64,000 nt of DNA from Portulaca oleracea (Eukaryota > Streptophyta > Magnoliopsida > Caryophyllales > Portulacaceae): assembly GCA_029582165.1 (NCBI GenBank), contig CM055872.1:26948243-27012242 (forward strand), given 5' to 3'. Position numbers and translations under genes: made by a program. Under the pieces are notes generated by a model. It did not search any database. It was not told the DNA's origin and saw only the letters and a program-made list of their open reading frames with translations. Of the stretch, positions 20,779 through 33,064 are shown piece by piece; the stretch's first letter is position 1, and the number at the start of each line of letters is the position of its first letter.

Positions 20779-23700
20779 CTATCTTCTTCCTTTTGTTTCA
20801 ACAGTCCCTAGAGCAGCAGCAGCTGACTCAACATGGGTTAGGAGATACTCATATATTTTCTTTCTCAATCTATCAATTGTTTGAGGTGAGATCCGGGGTG
20901 GTTTATCCTCCTCTTCCAGTTTGGCATTTTGGATGGATCCACCTATTTCGTCCAGCCAGTCGTTGACACTCTTGAGCTGAGACAGCATCCCTGCTATCTG
21001 CCCATTGTCAAACAATGTGGTGTTGTCCACGTCACCATCCAGGAACCGTTCCACAAATCCCAAGAACCAGTTCTCTGACTCCATCTGCAGCTTCTCAGCC
21101 AAGTCCATCAACTCATTCAGCCCATTTCCTTTGTTCCATTCTGGAGGAGGCAATGGAACAACCGCCCGTGCCTTTGATGAACAACCCACCTTAGAGCTTA
21201 CTGGAGAGGCAACCCTCGTGCTAACAGAAGCCTGCGGTTTAGATGTGGGTCTCGGTGAAGTATTCTTGCTAGAGTTTTCAATAACCAAGCTGGGTTGATT
21301 TCCTGGATTGCTCTTTAGATTTTGTGATGGGGAGCAAATGCCAAGTGTAGCTGATGTTGGTTCATTACTGTACATTGAGAAGGACGATAAATCTGAAGCT
21401 AGAGCTGCATTCACCCATGAAGCTGCTTGTTTTCGCCTCTCAGCTACGGTCTTCAGTGTTTCTTCTGACAACCTCTCCTCACTTTCAGGGGATGACCCAA
21501 CTGAAGCTGTTTTAGACAGCGATCCGACGATGCTGAGAGCATTCTTCAAACTTGAGTGAAGAGCCAAGAATTGCTCCACTGCTGGTTGTGGGTCATCTTC
21601 CTTTGCCCATGTAGATAGCTCTGAGTACTTGCTGCAAGTAGACACAAACACGGGTTTATTCTCGGCATCTCATCTTCTTCCAAAATCTCACATGAATAAT
21701 AGAATAGGACAAACGAATTCAGGAAAATGATTCCAACTTCTACAACCTAAGAATAATAACTAATCTTGAATGTATTGTTGTGTATGTTACGGACAATTTT
21801 CATGATCCCCCACAAAATCAGACATAGAATTAATTTTCTACTAGGATAATGAATTGGCTAACTGCAACAGCGCTTCACTGTACTGGAACAGCATGTAATC
21901 TTAGGCTGAATAATGGCAACAGACAAACCCACAATAAAGTTCCAAATCCACAATAAAAGTTGCAAAGCCTATCAAAGATAAACAATTGCATCCTATCAAT
22001 TTCAAAAGCAGTAAAGACATGCCTCATCCTGATATAATTATTGCAGGTCATGTATGACAAAAACAATTGTGGAAGCATCATGAAATGAAAACAACCCCCA
22101 CAATACATATATATCACTATCCACTAATGCCCCACTCCTTTCTGTAGGCTCCAAAAGGGAATATAGGTAAGAAAACCGCAATGGAATCCAAAGGAAAATG
22201 GAAGAAAATTAATGTATCGTTTTTCACATGATACTACATGAATCATTGGTTCTCATAAACCGACAACTGCGATCATAAAGTACACAGCTCATGTCTTACA
22301 GACTATAGTGCATCGGTTAGATATTAAGTCAGAAAACCATAAGTAAGACAGAAAGCACCATGTCATGGCAGATGCCCAAGGTTTAAAATAGCTCTAGTGT
22401 ATCAAGTGTTTTGAGCAAATAAATTTTACCTTAGACATCGAAGAACACTCTCAGCAGCTGAAGCTTCTTGCATAGCCTCTATTGCAGCAGTTTGTGCAGA
22501 ATCTCTAAGCTTTAAAACTTCCTGAAGTAAAATATCATAGAGGGAATAAAATAGTTGAACTTCTAGGGCCGGCAAAGTAATGTACGATATAGCATTTTGG
22601 CAGCAAAGACTAGACATAAACAAGTGGCAGAAAGCAAGCAGGGAGGTCTTGCAAAGCTAATCAGCTTAACTTATTTGGCAAAATATAAAACAACTATAAA
22701 AAATTGCTAGAACATTATTTCATCAACAGGGGGATGAGACAACCGTATAAGCATACCTTTCCAAGCTTCACGACAGAGGAGGGAAGAGAGGTCCACAAAA
22801 CACTAGCATTTATCAATCTTCTATTACCCGCAGGAATCTTAACCAAATTGCACGACATCGACAACCCATTATTAGAATGATCCATGGATTTCCTCCCGAT
22901 AGAAATTCTAGGTTTGCTTGATCTATCAACATCATCCAAATTTGCAGCCACGTTTTTCGTGGACTTGTGGCCTTTACTCTCTTCATTTGGTGACTTGGAA
23001 GAACTTTGGATTTTACTCTCTACTTTAACTAGTGAGCGGTCATCTATTGAATTTCTCTTGGTCACCTGAATGATGAGACTTGGTTAATATATATACATAC
23101 ATATATTTTTTATGAAAAAAAGGAGAGCAAAACTTGCAAGCCTGACATGCAACAAGATACACAGGGAACTTACTGATGAAGAGCGAGCTGGAGACATGAC
23201 ATCATGTTTGGTGGTCTTCACTTTCAAGTTATCTCTATTCTTTGTATCCATGCTTCCTTCCCAGCTCCTTCTGAGTGCCTTGGGTCCCATCTCAATTACC
23301 TGAATCAGCCTTTTGGGTGTACTCACAGCGGGATTCTTCTTTGTTGTTGAATTAGGCTTCTCAGTCAGTCCCAATTTAGCAGACACCTTCTCCATCAACC
23401 CCATCTTAGGAGTCCCTCTGTCACTCTTGATCTTTGCCTGCCGTTTCATTCCACTTGAGAAATCCTCAAATGAAGGGGGGAGCGAATAACAACTGCTAGG
23501 AGATGACGGTATAGCTTGAGAATTCGAAGTCTTTGTCTTTATCCTTCCCAAAGATTCCTTCCTGTCCAACAAACTCCCAACGGTTTTGGGGGATGAGGCT
23601 TTTGATCTAGTAACCAAAAGTGCCTTCTTTTCTAACTGCTCATCTTTCCCACTGATGTTCAATTTAGAAGGAGGAGACTTGTGCTTACTACTCAAAAACA

Positions 23701-24136
23701 ACTTAGCAGGTGAGTTGGAGCTTTGACTAGTTTTGGAAGGAGAGGGCGAATTGTGGAGGAAACCAAGAGCGTGGGTCGCCACAATATCTTCAGGGGTACC
23801 AACACAAGCATGCCTCCCAGTAAGAAGCCTCACACCTCGAAGGATGGGAACCGGGGAGGCAGCCTCAAGCCTGTCTACATGAATGTACTGGCCAAGTTGG
23901 ATCTTATCACTAAGAATCAGATCCTCCTGGTCATCAGGAAGAGCAACATAGGTAGCATGAGAAGAATCTGAGACCTTCAAATAAAACCCTTGGTTTTGGA
24001 ACAGATCACCACCTGCAAGTGCCGGGACGATGCTCACTACTTGCAACAGGGCTGACCTATGCTCACCAGTAACCTTAACATCTGTATTCATGTGTTGCAA
24101 AAGCTTCAACAGAATCCCAGGAACTAAAGTAGCCAT
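20779..24136 (-). CDS. DUF936-family protein, 738 aa, four coding exons
   Basis: Coding exons on the minus strand are 24136-23174, 23065-22757, 22521-22430 and 21631-20779. All three introns are GT-AG and the frame is kept (phases 0, 0, 2), for 2217 bases including the stop. The start is the ATG at 24136: it opens the [16 protein letters not shown] motif typical of the family, and nothing upstream in frame is an ATG. Residues 1-120 are the conserved N-terminal block ([50 protein letters not shown]). A Ser/Lys-rich, probably disordered linker follows to about residue 420. The C-terminal part has an Ala-rich helix ([20 protein letters not shown]) and a conserved helical end with [13 protein letters not shown] and VNDWLDEIG. 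No transmembrane segment or signal peptide is visible. The biochemical role of the family is not established to my knowledge. It is the only clearly intact host gene here. Confidence 0.93.
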
Positions 24137-24158
24137 GTTTGATGCTCTCAATGTGCAT
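24075..24158 (-). other. Possible overlapping upstream ORF
   Basis: An ATG at 24158, 22 bases upstream of and out of frame with the DUF936 start, opens a 27-codon frame that ends inside the main coding region at 24075. If the mRNA includes it, it could lower initiation at the main start. The transcript start is not known from sequence alone. Confidence 0.4.
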
Positions 24159-25629
24159 CACTCTTCACACCCTAAAACTCAAACCCTGCTTAATGTGCCT
24201 GATTTGAGGGCTTCTACCTGATGTCAGCATTTCAATACCAAACAAAAGAATCTCATTCAAATGCTCTCATTCAGGAAAGTACTCAGAAATATGGTATTCA
24301 ATAGGGAGAAAATTAAGTATATGGTAATAAACGGTGTGAAAGAGAACCTACACCTTCCAACCAGATACCATTACCCATACCAAATCAATCATTTAATACA
24401 ATACCAAATCAATAAACTTACATTCTACCCTACTAATTTCCTCTCTCTAGGTTGCAATACCAAATCAACTACAGAGAAGAAAATCAAGTATGAATACAAC
24501 AGTCAAGCAGAAAATGCTTTCTCAAAACTCAAAAACCTAGGTAAAGAAATAACCAATCTAATGACCAATAAAATGTGATTACCAATGTAAATAGAATGAA
24601 GACACCAAAAAGCTCAAAAACCCAGATTTAAAAATGGATCTTGGGCATGAAAGTTGTCAGTAAACATATAGAAAACATCACCAAAAATGACTACACTTAA
24701 CGATCAAACAAACAAACCAATATGAAGCTCTTGAACAATTACAAAAAAAAAACAAAAAAAAAAGTGATAACTTCAATATAATTACACAAACATATGAGGG
24801 TCATTGTCATTGACTGCTTACCAGTGAAGACGATGATGAACAGGTCACAATGACCGTACCCTTTTTTTTTTTTTTTTTGTCGTCAATGTGAATCACAGCC
24901 GAGAATCCAGATGGACAATGGGAAGAGGAGTTACAGGAAACGAAAATGTCAGCATAAGAAGTTAAGAACACCGACCAGAGGAAGGAAGAAGTATTGATTG
25001 ATTACACACACTTATTAAATCCAACAGACAGATTTTTGAATGAAGTTTAACTTTTTGAAGGGTTCTTAATGAGAATGAGAGGGACTTTACTCTGAAAATC
25101 CACCAGATTTCTGGGTTGTTTTTGCATATGGGTTTCGAGGGAAGAAGACGTTTGCTTTCAATGCAGAGCTGTTAGAGAGAGAAAGACAGAGGGTCATGCC
25201 TCAAATTATGGAACCCAGAACCGTGGACATAAAATTAAGATGACAAAACGAACAATGAATTGGGTGAAGGTGACCCACATAAACATTCAGAAATCAGATT
25301 TTCCTTTTGGGTACGATTTACTTGCAAGCCAATGAAGTATGGAAAGAAGCAACAAATTTGCAGAGGATCAGAAGCAAAAGAAAAAAAAACAAATAAATAA
25401 ATAAAATAAAATTACAGGTTATTACTTGAAGTGGACTGTTCTTCAGAAGAATCTGAAATTCTTTAAGTTTCAACATCAATGCCCATTTGTTTATGTTGCA
25501 GAAGTCATTGAAGATTGGGATCATTTTGGATTTTGTGCATGGAGGGAGCTTAACGAGGATAAAAGTAAAAGTAGACTCCCTAGTTAGTTTTACAACAACG
25601 CTTGGACTATCTATTCAACATTAGTATTC
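24159..25629. promoter_or_regulatory. Upstream region of the DUF936 gene
   Basis: No other gene is supported. On the minus strand a CT-rich stretch (ctctgtctttctctctctaa at about 25170-25190) resembles a plant 5' leader or initiator region, and a poly-T run lies at 24860. A 5' untranslated intron is possible, with an acceptor-like gacatcag near 24220. These are only suggestions. Confidence 0.35.
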
Positions 25630-25738
25630 ACAAGTTTTGATTCGTGCATCGATTTTATATTTTTTTTTGTGTATATATACACAATAAATAAATAAATTTA
25701 AAAATTGATGCACGTAATACGTGCGAATCAAAACTTGT
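25630..25738. repeat. Short foldback unit with two Helitron-type tails
   Basis: It begins acaagttttgattcg and ends cgaatcaaaacttgt, a near-perfect inverted repeat. Each arm has a small cacg...cgtg-type stem next to the terminal bases. A second copy is at 34221-34347. Confidence 0.8.
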
Positions 25739-25754
25739 ATATATAAAAACACTA

Positions 25755-25975
25755 ACTAAAAATATGGTTGTCTAGTGGTATAAAAATTGGAAGGTTTTCC
25801 TTTGCATTAGACGTTCAAATCTTAGTGGTAACCATTTCTTTGATAACTATTTTGGTGCAAATAGTAAATATTATAATTACTATACTATCCTTATAATTTA
25901 TCAATGGTAAGGGGTAAAATAAGCAAAGTGAAATTTGTGTACTATAAATCCCTTTGACTTTATATATTACTTGCA
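25755..25975 (+). repeat. tRNA-derived SINE-like unit, copy 1
   Basis: An A-box-like ggttgtctagtggta and a B-box-like acgttcaaatctt stand about 35 bases apart, as in tRNA-derived SINEs. It matches 33065-33276 for about 210 bases. The boundaries are set only by that similarity; no target duplication was seen. Confidence 0.65.
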
Positions 25976-26540
25976 ATTTTTTTCCCAAAATTACATTTTT
26001 TTTAAAAAAAAATGAGGCAATCTTGTGAATGATGGGAAGATTGCCTACATCTAGATCCCCTCAAACATTGCATCAACGGGACTCTATTGAGGACTATTGT
26101 TGTTGTTGTACATAAATAAAAGACAATTGATAATCCTTTGTTGAAAATAGAATGTTTTATGTAAAAAAATGGTTGATACTATTGATTTTGCTTAAAAATA
26201 AAAATCCTAAATAATAGTTCGACTTTAGCTCATAATAGATGTTGGCGAATCGGTGCAGGTAAAGTTATCTTTTTTCAGTTTTTTTCTCAAAATAAGTTAA
26301 ATACGCTCAATATGAATTTGCAAAACAACTATTTCAACTGAATTCAAATAAGATCAAACAATTAGGTTCAAGTTAGTTCAATATAATAGCTTAATTCAAC
26401 TTGTAATAAGCTCAGTAATTAAATAAAGATAAATATGCAAATAAGAAATTATACAACAATTAGTGTGGTGATTTATGGCATCAAAATATAATAAGTCACG
26501 AAATTGGAGGGAAAATAGGTATAGGTTGATATTCTAAGTA
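25976..26540 (+). repeat. Diverged repeat shared with 31676-32800
   Basis: Successive blocks match the later segment in the same order: ttgcaatttttttcccaaaa, a gaatgatgggaagattgc-like part, ttgttgttgt, ggttgatactattgattttg, and a stretch ending acaattagtgtg. Indels separate the blocks. It has no coding content; the nature of the repeat is not clear. Confidence 0.65.
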
Positions 26541-26918
26541 TATTTTTAATTTACCTTTTAAAATTCTCCTTTATTCCTCTCTTTCTTTTCGAGGCATATT
26601 TGTCTATACCTAATTTTTTCACTCTATTCCCAAGTACATTGGTTTTGCAAAGTTAGTTTAGATGACACTTAAAAAAGGACGGAGGTAGTAATATTTTTCG
26701 TTATAAATTTAATTATAGTAATTTTATAGAATGGAGGGAGTAATATTTACTCTTTAATAAATATTATATAATTTTAATGTTTTTTTATCAATTTTTTTTT
26801 CAAAAAAATAATTTCCAAGGCTAACAGGGATGCCAAAAAAAATTCAAAATGCATTACTTCTGTCTTATTATATTTATATTTGTTCATTTTTCTAGTGTGA
26901 GATGATTAATATATATTG
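26541..26918. other. AT-rich intergenic with Stowaway fragments
   Basis: ggacggaggtagta (26678) and atggagggagta (26731) are the kind of ends seen in Stowaway MITEs, but they lie in the same orientation and no complete element can be delimited. Confidence 0.35.
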
Positions 26919-27184
26919 AGGTTCCATTCTTTTATAAAGTTGATGCAGGTCGGTAATGGTGCGGTGTGGTGGAATTTGAAAAAGTGTGGTGAAATGTGGT
27001 GAGTTGCAGTAAAGGTTGTGGTTGGTGGGATAGATGAGGAGAGATAATGGAAAAAGTAGAGGAAAAAAGTGGAAAGATATATTGGTAATGGTTGTGGTGT
27101 GGTGTTGTGAAATATGATAGAAATTAACAAGTGTGGTGCAATGTGATACCGCACCACAACCTATCTCATATAAGAACAGGGCCT
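26919..27184. mobile_element. MITE-like element with ccgcaa/ttgcgg interior
   Basis: The left end aggttccattctttta and right end taagaacagggcct are diverged inverted repeats. The interior is dominated by ggtg-rich repeats on one strand. Related elements are 35767-36036 and 37810-37950. Confidence 0.6.
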
Positions 27185-28342
27185 GAGAATTGGATGAAAA
27201 GTTTGTAATTTACCAAACTTACCCATAATTTAATTGAAGATAATAATTGTTGGACTTATAAAAAGAGAAATAAACTTATTAGTTATGCGTATAAAAGGAA
27301 TGACAATTGTTACAATAGAAGAGACAAATATTTTCGGACAAGGAAAAACTTATAGTGATTGTCAACTACGGCAACCATCATAATGAAAACAATATTTATT
27401 TATACACGTGTCAACTTTTATCTTAGTTATTATTTTTTATTTAGTACAACATTATAAAATATACTTTCTTAATTAAAAAAAAGGAAAATTTGAATCTAAT
27501 AAACCAAACTTTTGGTCCATTTTGATCTAACAAACTAAACTTACTTTTTTGCTAATGGCATATCATACTTAACATTATATTTTTTTTATTGAACCTGAGT
27601 CAGATTGGCAGAGGGCTGCCAAGCCATAAAACACAAGCTATCAATATTTTTCTTTTATTTTTTGGCTATAAAACAGTCTGTCTCAGCACAAAAAAATTTC
27701 ATGTCATTTTTTCGGTGACCGGAAAGTGGTGGAGGTTCAATCAAAAAAATATAATGTTAAGTATGATATGCCATTAGCAAAAAGGTAAGTTTGGTTTGTT
27801 AGATTAAAATTGTAACGCCCTGGAAATTCAATTATAGAAAAGTCAAAGTCAAACTAACGTTAACAGACAAAATTTAGCGGAAGACTCAAACTCTTATTGG
27901 GCGTCACTGCCGTATCCCCGAAGGAATACAAGGCGAGAAGGAAAACTACAACTGTCTGTCAACAGCAAACCAACTAACAAACTCATACTTAGAAATAAAC
28001 CTCAAAACTAACTTCAAGTATTTCATAAAGAAACATAACATATTTAACGACTTCTAGACATGTCGTCCTCACTTCTAATTCCCGTCCCCAGCATATTGAT
28101 CATCACCTGAAAACAAAACATTTCAAAAATGAGGGGGAAATCTCAATAATGTCTACCCCTAACGTTAAAAACAAGTTAAGTTCATTTCAATTCATTTGAG
28201 GGAGAGGGAACGAGTCAAACCATTTCACAAACCTTTAACCCTTACAACTGTTTTCCTCAACCCAACCAATTCATATTTATCATGCGGGTGGGATATCACA
28301 TCCCTTAGAGTAACAAATATCATACCGGATCCTAGATCCTTT

Positions 28343-28680
28343 GCCTACCACAGGCTACGACCAGAATTATCAAGAGTTCACATTTCCGCCTACCACAGGC
28401 TACGACCAGGGTCCCAAACCCTTTGCCTACCACAGGCTACGACCAGGATCCAAGATCCTTTGCCTACCACAGGCTACGACCAGAATATCAAGAGTTCACA
28501 TTTCCGCCTACCATAGGCTACGACCAGGGTCCCAGACCCTTTGCCTACCACAGGCTACGACCAGAATATCAAGAGTTCACATTTCCGCCTACCACAGGCT
28601 ACGACTAGGGTCCCTGACCCTTTGCCTACCACAGGCTACGACCAGGGTCCCAGACCCTTTGCCTACCACAGGCTACGACC
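28343..28680 (+). repeat. Nine-copy tandem array, 37-43-bp spacing
   Basis: The core gcctaccacaggctacgacc recurs nine times with short variable joins of two main kinds (one with gggtccc and ccctt, one with atcaagagttcac). The core itself can fold (gcct/aggc). Long frames over the array are by-products of its spacing. Confidence 0.95.
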
Positions 28681-30181
28681 AAATAAACCCGCTTAATGTT
28701 TCACTTGAATTATTAGTATCTTATGCAAAGTTCAGCTCACAGCTCTCAAGTCAAACCCAACCCAGGTTATCAAAACCAATAATAAAACCACGCATAAATG
28801 ACCATCTCAATTTCCTCAACTCATAAATCCAAGATCAGAAAAGTACAAACAGTTATCCAAAACAGATGGTCACATTTCAACATAAAGTCCCATTTCGGGA
28901 TGCAATTCTCAAAACAGATTAGAAAACATTAAAACACATGTAAAGGGCATCCCGGTCGGGATTAGAGCATAGACATTACCTGGTTAACTTCTCTTCACAG
29001 CAAAACGAACACACTTGAGCTCACTAACGACGCGAGTTAGCTTGGACCTAAAATAGAATAATTATTCTAATCAAAACGCGCCCTTCGAAGTTAGTATTAA
29101 CTACCTTCTAACTAACCCTCCCCTAGGAACTCTATAGGTTCCTATCAATCATGATTTACACTTTAAATTACCTAACACATTCCAAGTAATCGCATAATAA
29201 TACCAAGTAAACATTTTCAATCAACAACACATTTATTAACAATTTCACATAACAAGACAGATTACAGCATCCACACAAAAAGGGTCGTAACTTGACTTCC
29301 CGACATCCCATGGGTCTGGTTTTGGACTTTTCGGAAACCTCGAGATGTCTACTGAAACTCTTAAGTTGAACTCGAGACCCAATACACGCTTTAAAATCCT
29401 CAAAAACCGTCATCTTTCCAAACTGTCCAGACCTGACCTAGGTCTGGTAATCGGAGTATAACTCGACTTATAAAATTTCGAAGTCCAATCCGTAAAATTC
29501 CTATGAAAGCTAACATCTAAAAGAATCTCCAGTCCAAAGGGTTCGATCAAAAGACAACTACACTAACTGTGGTGACCCGATCTTTAGACCCCATTAAAAC
29601 TGTCCCGTTACCGGTTTCCATTTAATTCGTAATTTCGGTTCTAACTTTCACCATTCGATCACGGGGTCCTAATTTGGGCTTAAAACAGTGACTAAAGTTA
29701 AAAGTAGTTAATCTAATTCAACTAATGTCCAAACATCAAACCTCCTATCATCAAAACCAAATTGTAAAACATGAAATCAACTTTAATAATTTAATCTAAT
29801 CCTAAAACATGCATAAAATATCATACACTAACATGACATACCTTATGTGCATTTATTCTAATACTAACCTTATAATAGTCATGCGTGAATAACCTAATTC
29901 ATTAACTAAAATTACTACTAACTCATCAGACAATTAAAAATTGAAACATACTCTTCTATTCACGTACACAACCTACACCATCCACTCCTAACATAATCTG
30001 CATGCACTTTGCTCAACTAAAACACACACATTTAATCTATAACAATACACACTTAAATAACCATATTATAATCATTATAACCACCTAATACTAACACAAC
30101 TTCATTAAACTAATCACTAATAGTCTAATACTCCTAATCCTTTGAATCAGAACTACCCAAAATCAACAGTAGAGTTAGTGT

Positions 30182-30620
30182 TTACGAGATATGGGCACAA
30201 GGCTGTTGGCGGTTTCCGGTGAGACTGAGGGCAGATTCTGGCGACAGGGCGATGACTGGGCGGGAGTCAGCGGCTTCAACGTCCAACAACGAGGTCACGG
30301 TGATCGGGGTGGCTGGGTCGAACGCACAACAACACAACGGCAAACGTCGATGCTTCGGTTCGGCGGCTGGGCAGTGGTCTCCGGCGATTATTGCGCCGAC
30401 CTCCGACGTCTGAGCAGCGACCGCGATGGTCTTGGTGGGGCGCGAGGCGATGTGGCGGCGCGGCGTGCGACCTGCAAGAATCGAGCGGAGGAGAGCGAGT
30501 GAGTGCGAGCGAGAAAGAGAGTGGAAGAGCGGTGGTTCTTTGGGCTCGCGGCGCGTGGCGACGCCGTTGATTGGAGGGGACGGCAGAGAGAAAAGAATCA
30601 CGGTGTGTGTGTTGTGTTTG
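30182..30620. other. GC-rich segment of the solo LTR
   Basis: Locally much richer in G+C than its surroundings, giving overlapping frames on both strands. None resembles a known protein. By analogy with other long LTRs this may be the promoter/leader portion. Confidence 0.5.
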
Positions 30621-30855
30621 TGAGTTTGCTGTAGGTTTAACTAATCTAATACCCTCTAATCTCCCTCCTCTTTAACAGATTAGTGGTTCTAATCCAACTC
30701 TAACAACCTCCCTAATCGACTACTAACTCAAATCTTAACCAACTCTATCTCAACTAAACCCCTACTACTACTAATATAATATATAATACTGATAATACTA
30801 CTAATCCCCACATAACAATATCACTCCCATGATTCTTCACGTAATAAGCATAGTA

Positions 30856-30886
<31 letters not shown>

Positions 30887-31205
30887 GTAAACATAATACA
30901 ACACATAATACTAATAATCATATAAGAGAAATACTAATCATATAACAATTATAATAACTTAATAATAATAATAATAATCATGTATTTATAACAATAATCA
31001 CAACCCCTGATATTACTAATATACCCTTGTTAGTCCCCCAACGATTCTACGAGCTCAAGTGTTAGCAACAATAGTCATAAACAAATATTTAACAATTAAC
31101 GAAGTCAACCTAATTAATTAACGACGTCATGGTCAACACACTTGGATTTTTTGGGGTTTTACAAAAATGGACCAAAAGTTTGGTTTATTAGATTCCAATT
31201 TTCCT

Positions 31206-31572
31206 AAAAAAAATTTAGGAAATATTTTAAAATTTAAATATCTTAACTCTAAGTTTTCGCCTAGTAAACAAGCATATTTTGAAAAATATTTATTTTAAAA
31301 AATTTTAAAATAAACTAAAATTTTAAAATATATTTTACAATTTATATTAAATAGAAAAAAAACTAATGGTCAAGATAAAACTTAACACACGTACAAATAA
31401 ATTTTATTTTATTTATGGTGATTGTCATAGTTGACGATCACTAAAAGTGCATCTTTTGGGACAAAGTGGTCAGATGAAATGACAAATATTTTGAGAAGTA
31501 GCATGAGTTTTGGCGGCAATTCTCTTTATTTTATAAATGTAAATAATCCATTTCCTTTCCTTTTATATTATA
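31206..31572. other. AT-rich flank of the nested elements
   Basis: Apart from the right arm of the outer inverted repeat, nothing recognisable. Confidence 0.5.
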
Positions 31573-31612
31573 CTAGTTTTGATATACACGCTAAGCGTGT
31601 ATGAGTTTCAAA
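31573..31612 (-). mobile_element. Helitron 3' terminus, minus strand
   Basis: On the minus strand a stem of atacacgc, loop tta and gcgtgtat is followed by atcaaaactag and then t, the hairpin-plus-CTAG ending of Helitrons. The matching 5' end was not located. Confidence 0.65.
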
Positions 31613-31675
31613 TACAACATCCTTAATATTAGTCCAACCCCGAGTAAAGATGAATATTAGCTAGCTCGTGCGATT

Positions 31676-33060
31676 AAAATTATCTTTCTTGCAATTTTTT
31701 TTCCAAAATTACATAAAAAGGGATGATGCAATCCTGTGAATGAGGCGAAGGCTGCATATATCTGAAACCCCTCATACCCCGCATCTACAGGACAATATTG
31801 AGGAGCGTTGTTGTTGTTGTTGTTGTTGTTAGTATACAAAATAAAAATAAAAAAATGGACAAATGTCAATCAGTTCTTGCAAATGGAATGTTTTATGTTA
31901 AAAAAAAGGTTGATACTATTGATTTTGTTTAAAAATAAAAATCTTCAATAATAATTCGACTTTGGCTCATGATGGATGTTTGCGACTTGATGCAGTTAAA
32001 GCTATCTTATTTTCAGTTGTTTCTAAAAATAAGTTAAATAAGTTCAAGATAAATTGCAAAATAACTCTTTCAAATGAATTCAAATAAGATCAAACAACAT
32101 GATTTAATTTAAAGAATTTTAATTTAAAGTATATTTGTACACTAAATAAAATTATATTTGTATACTAAATAAAATAATTTTAATAATTTAATTTAAAAAA
32201 GATATAAATTATATCATGTACTTACCTTTTAAATAATTTTAATTTAAAGTATATAAAATCCTGACATATTTGTCTTTCTGGTAGTCTCTCTACGATACAC
32301 ACACGTACGTGCATGATTTAGTTTAACACCAATCAATATATTAGGTATTTAATCTTTCTCATTTTCATAAATGATAGAAAAAAATTATATATACATATTT
32401 AATTCATTTAAAATCAATCAACATATTAATTAGGTAGATTTTATGATTTTTCTTATTTTCATAAAATAATATAAAATTTGTATATGCATGATTTAACTTA
32501 ACCTTAAGTTAATATATTAGATAGATTTTATAATTTTGATTCTTTTAGTAAATAATAGGAAATTAATTAGTTAATGAATGATAATGAGAATAAACATGAA
32601 AAATGGAGGAGGAGAAATGCGAGGGAGGTTAAATGTGAAATAAGATGATTGACTAATTTCCTTGTTTATAATTAATTTATAAAGAAAGATAAATAGGCAA
32701 ATAAGAAATTATACAACAATTAGTGTGTTGACTTATGACATGGAAAAATATAATAAATCACGGAATCGGAGAGAAAAATTGGTATATGTTGATACTCTAG
32801 GTAAAATGTATTAATGATTTTTTTTAATGAAATTGAATATATTCTAAAGAAACAAAGATGATTAAAGTTAATATTATACTTTGCACAAAACATCAAAAAA
32901 TAAAATAATGTAAGATAACAACATAGGAACCTAAAAGAAATTAAATAATAATAATAATATTATGCAAATTAAGGAAAATAGAAACCCAACAAAAATAAAA
33001 TGAGGTAAATGACGGTTCCAATGTAAAAAAGGGAAATAAAAAATATATGTAAAAAGTACA
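31676..33060 (+). repeat. Diverged repeat shared with 25976-26540, then AT-rich
   Basis: It begins with the same ttgcaattttttttcc block and continues in order to about 32800, with an expanded AT-rich middle (32100-32700) absent from the other copy. A (GTT)n run is at 31808-31830. No gene. Confidence 0.6.
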
Positions 33061-33064
33061 AACT

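Larger units (their letters stand above)
27811..31163. mobile_element. 3.35-kb solo LTR, TGTAACGCCC family
   Basis: It starts tgtaacgccctgg and ends ggggttttaca, with perfect 5-bp duplications aaaat at 27806-27810 and 31164-31168. No primer site, polypurine tract or pol sequence is present, so it is a solo LTR or an unusually simple derivative. It contains a nine-copy tandem repeat, a GC-rich stretch at 30182-30620 and AAT-rich microsatellites at 30855-30980. It shares its first ~500 bases with 1-777 (inverted). Confidence 0.88.
27482..31205. mobile_element. Foldback MITE with ~120-bp arms, split by a solo LTR
   Basis: The left arm aggaaaatttgaatctaata... and the right arm ...tattagattccaattttcct are long inverted repeats with shared landmarks cttttggtccattttgatc and atatcatacttaacattat. 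Without the inserted LTR the element is about 370 bp. The solo LTR at 27811 cuts the right arm. Confidence 0.88.
27345..31465. repeat. Outer inverted repeat of a three-level nest
   Basis: The left arm from tagtgattgtcaacta (about 27352) to about 27440 pairs with the right arm around 31340-31445 (minus strand tagtgatcgtcaactatgac). It surrounds the foldback MITE 27482-31205. Divergence is higher than in the inner arms, as expected for the oldest layer. Confidence 0.65.

Noticed and set aside
21005..21559. Plus-strand frames opposite exon 4 of the DUF936 gene
   Set aside because: Antisense shadows; the minus-strand exon has the family motifs and splice sites.
23084..24151. Start of the DUF936 protein five codons upstream (MRASN...)
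   Set aside because: The upstream codon is TTG, not ATG; the conserved start is the ATG at 24136.
28343..28680. Regularly spaced palindromic repeats resembling a CRISPR array
   Set aside because: The joins between repeats are themselves repeated, the array lies inside a plant LTR, and no cas genes exist here.
28196..28826. Repetitive frames (HRLRPE, TTGYDQ)
   Set aside because: Translation of the tandem array; all three frames are open.
30182..30623. Overlapping frames on both strands in a GC-rich region
   Set aside because: Lack of stops is explained by base composition; no recognised motif; inside a solo LTR.
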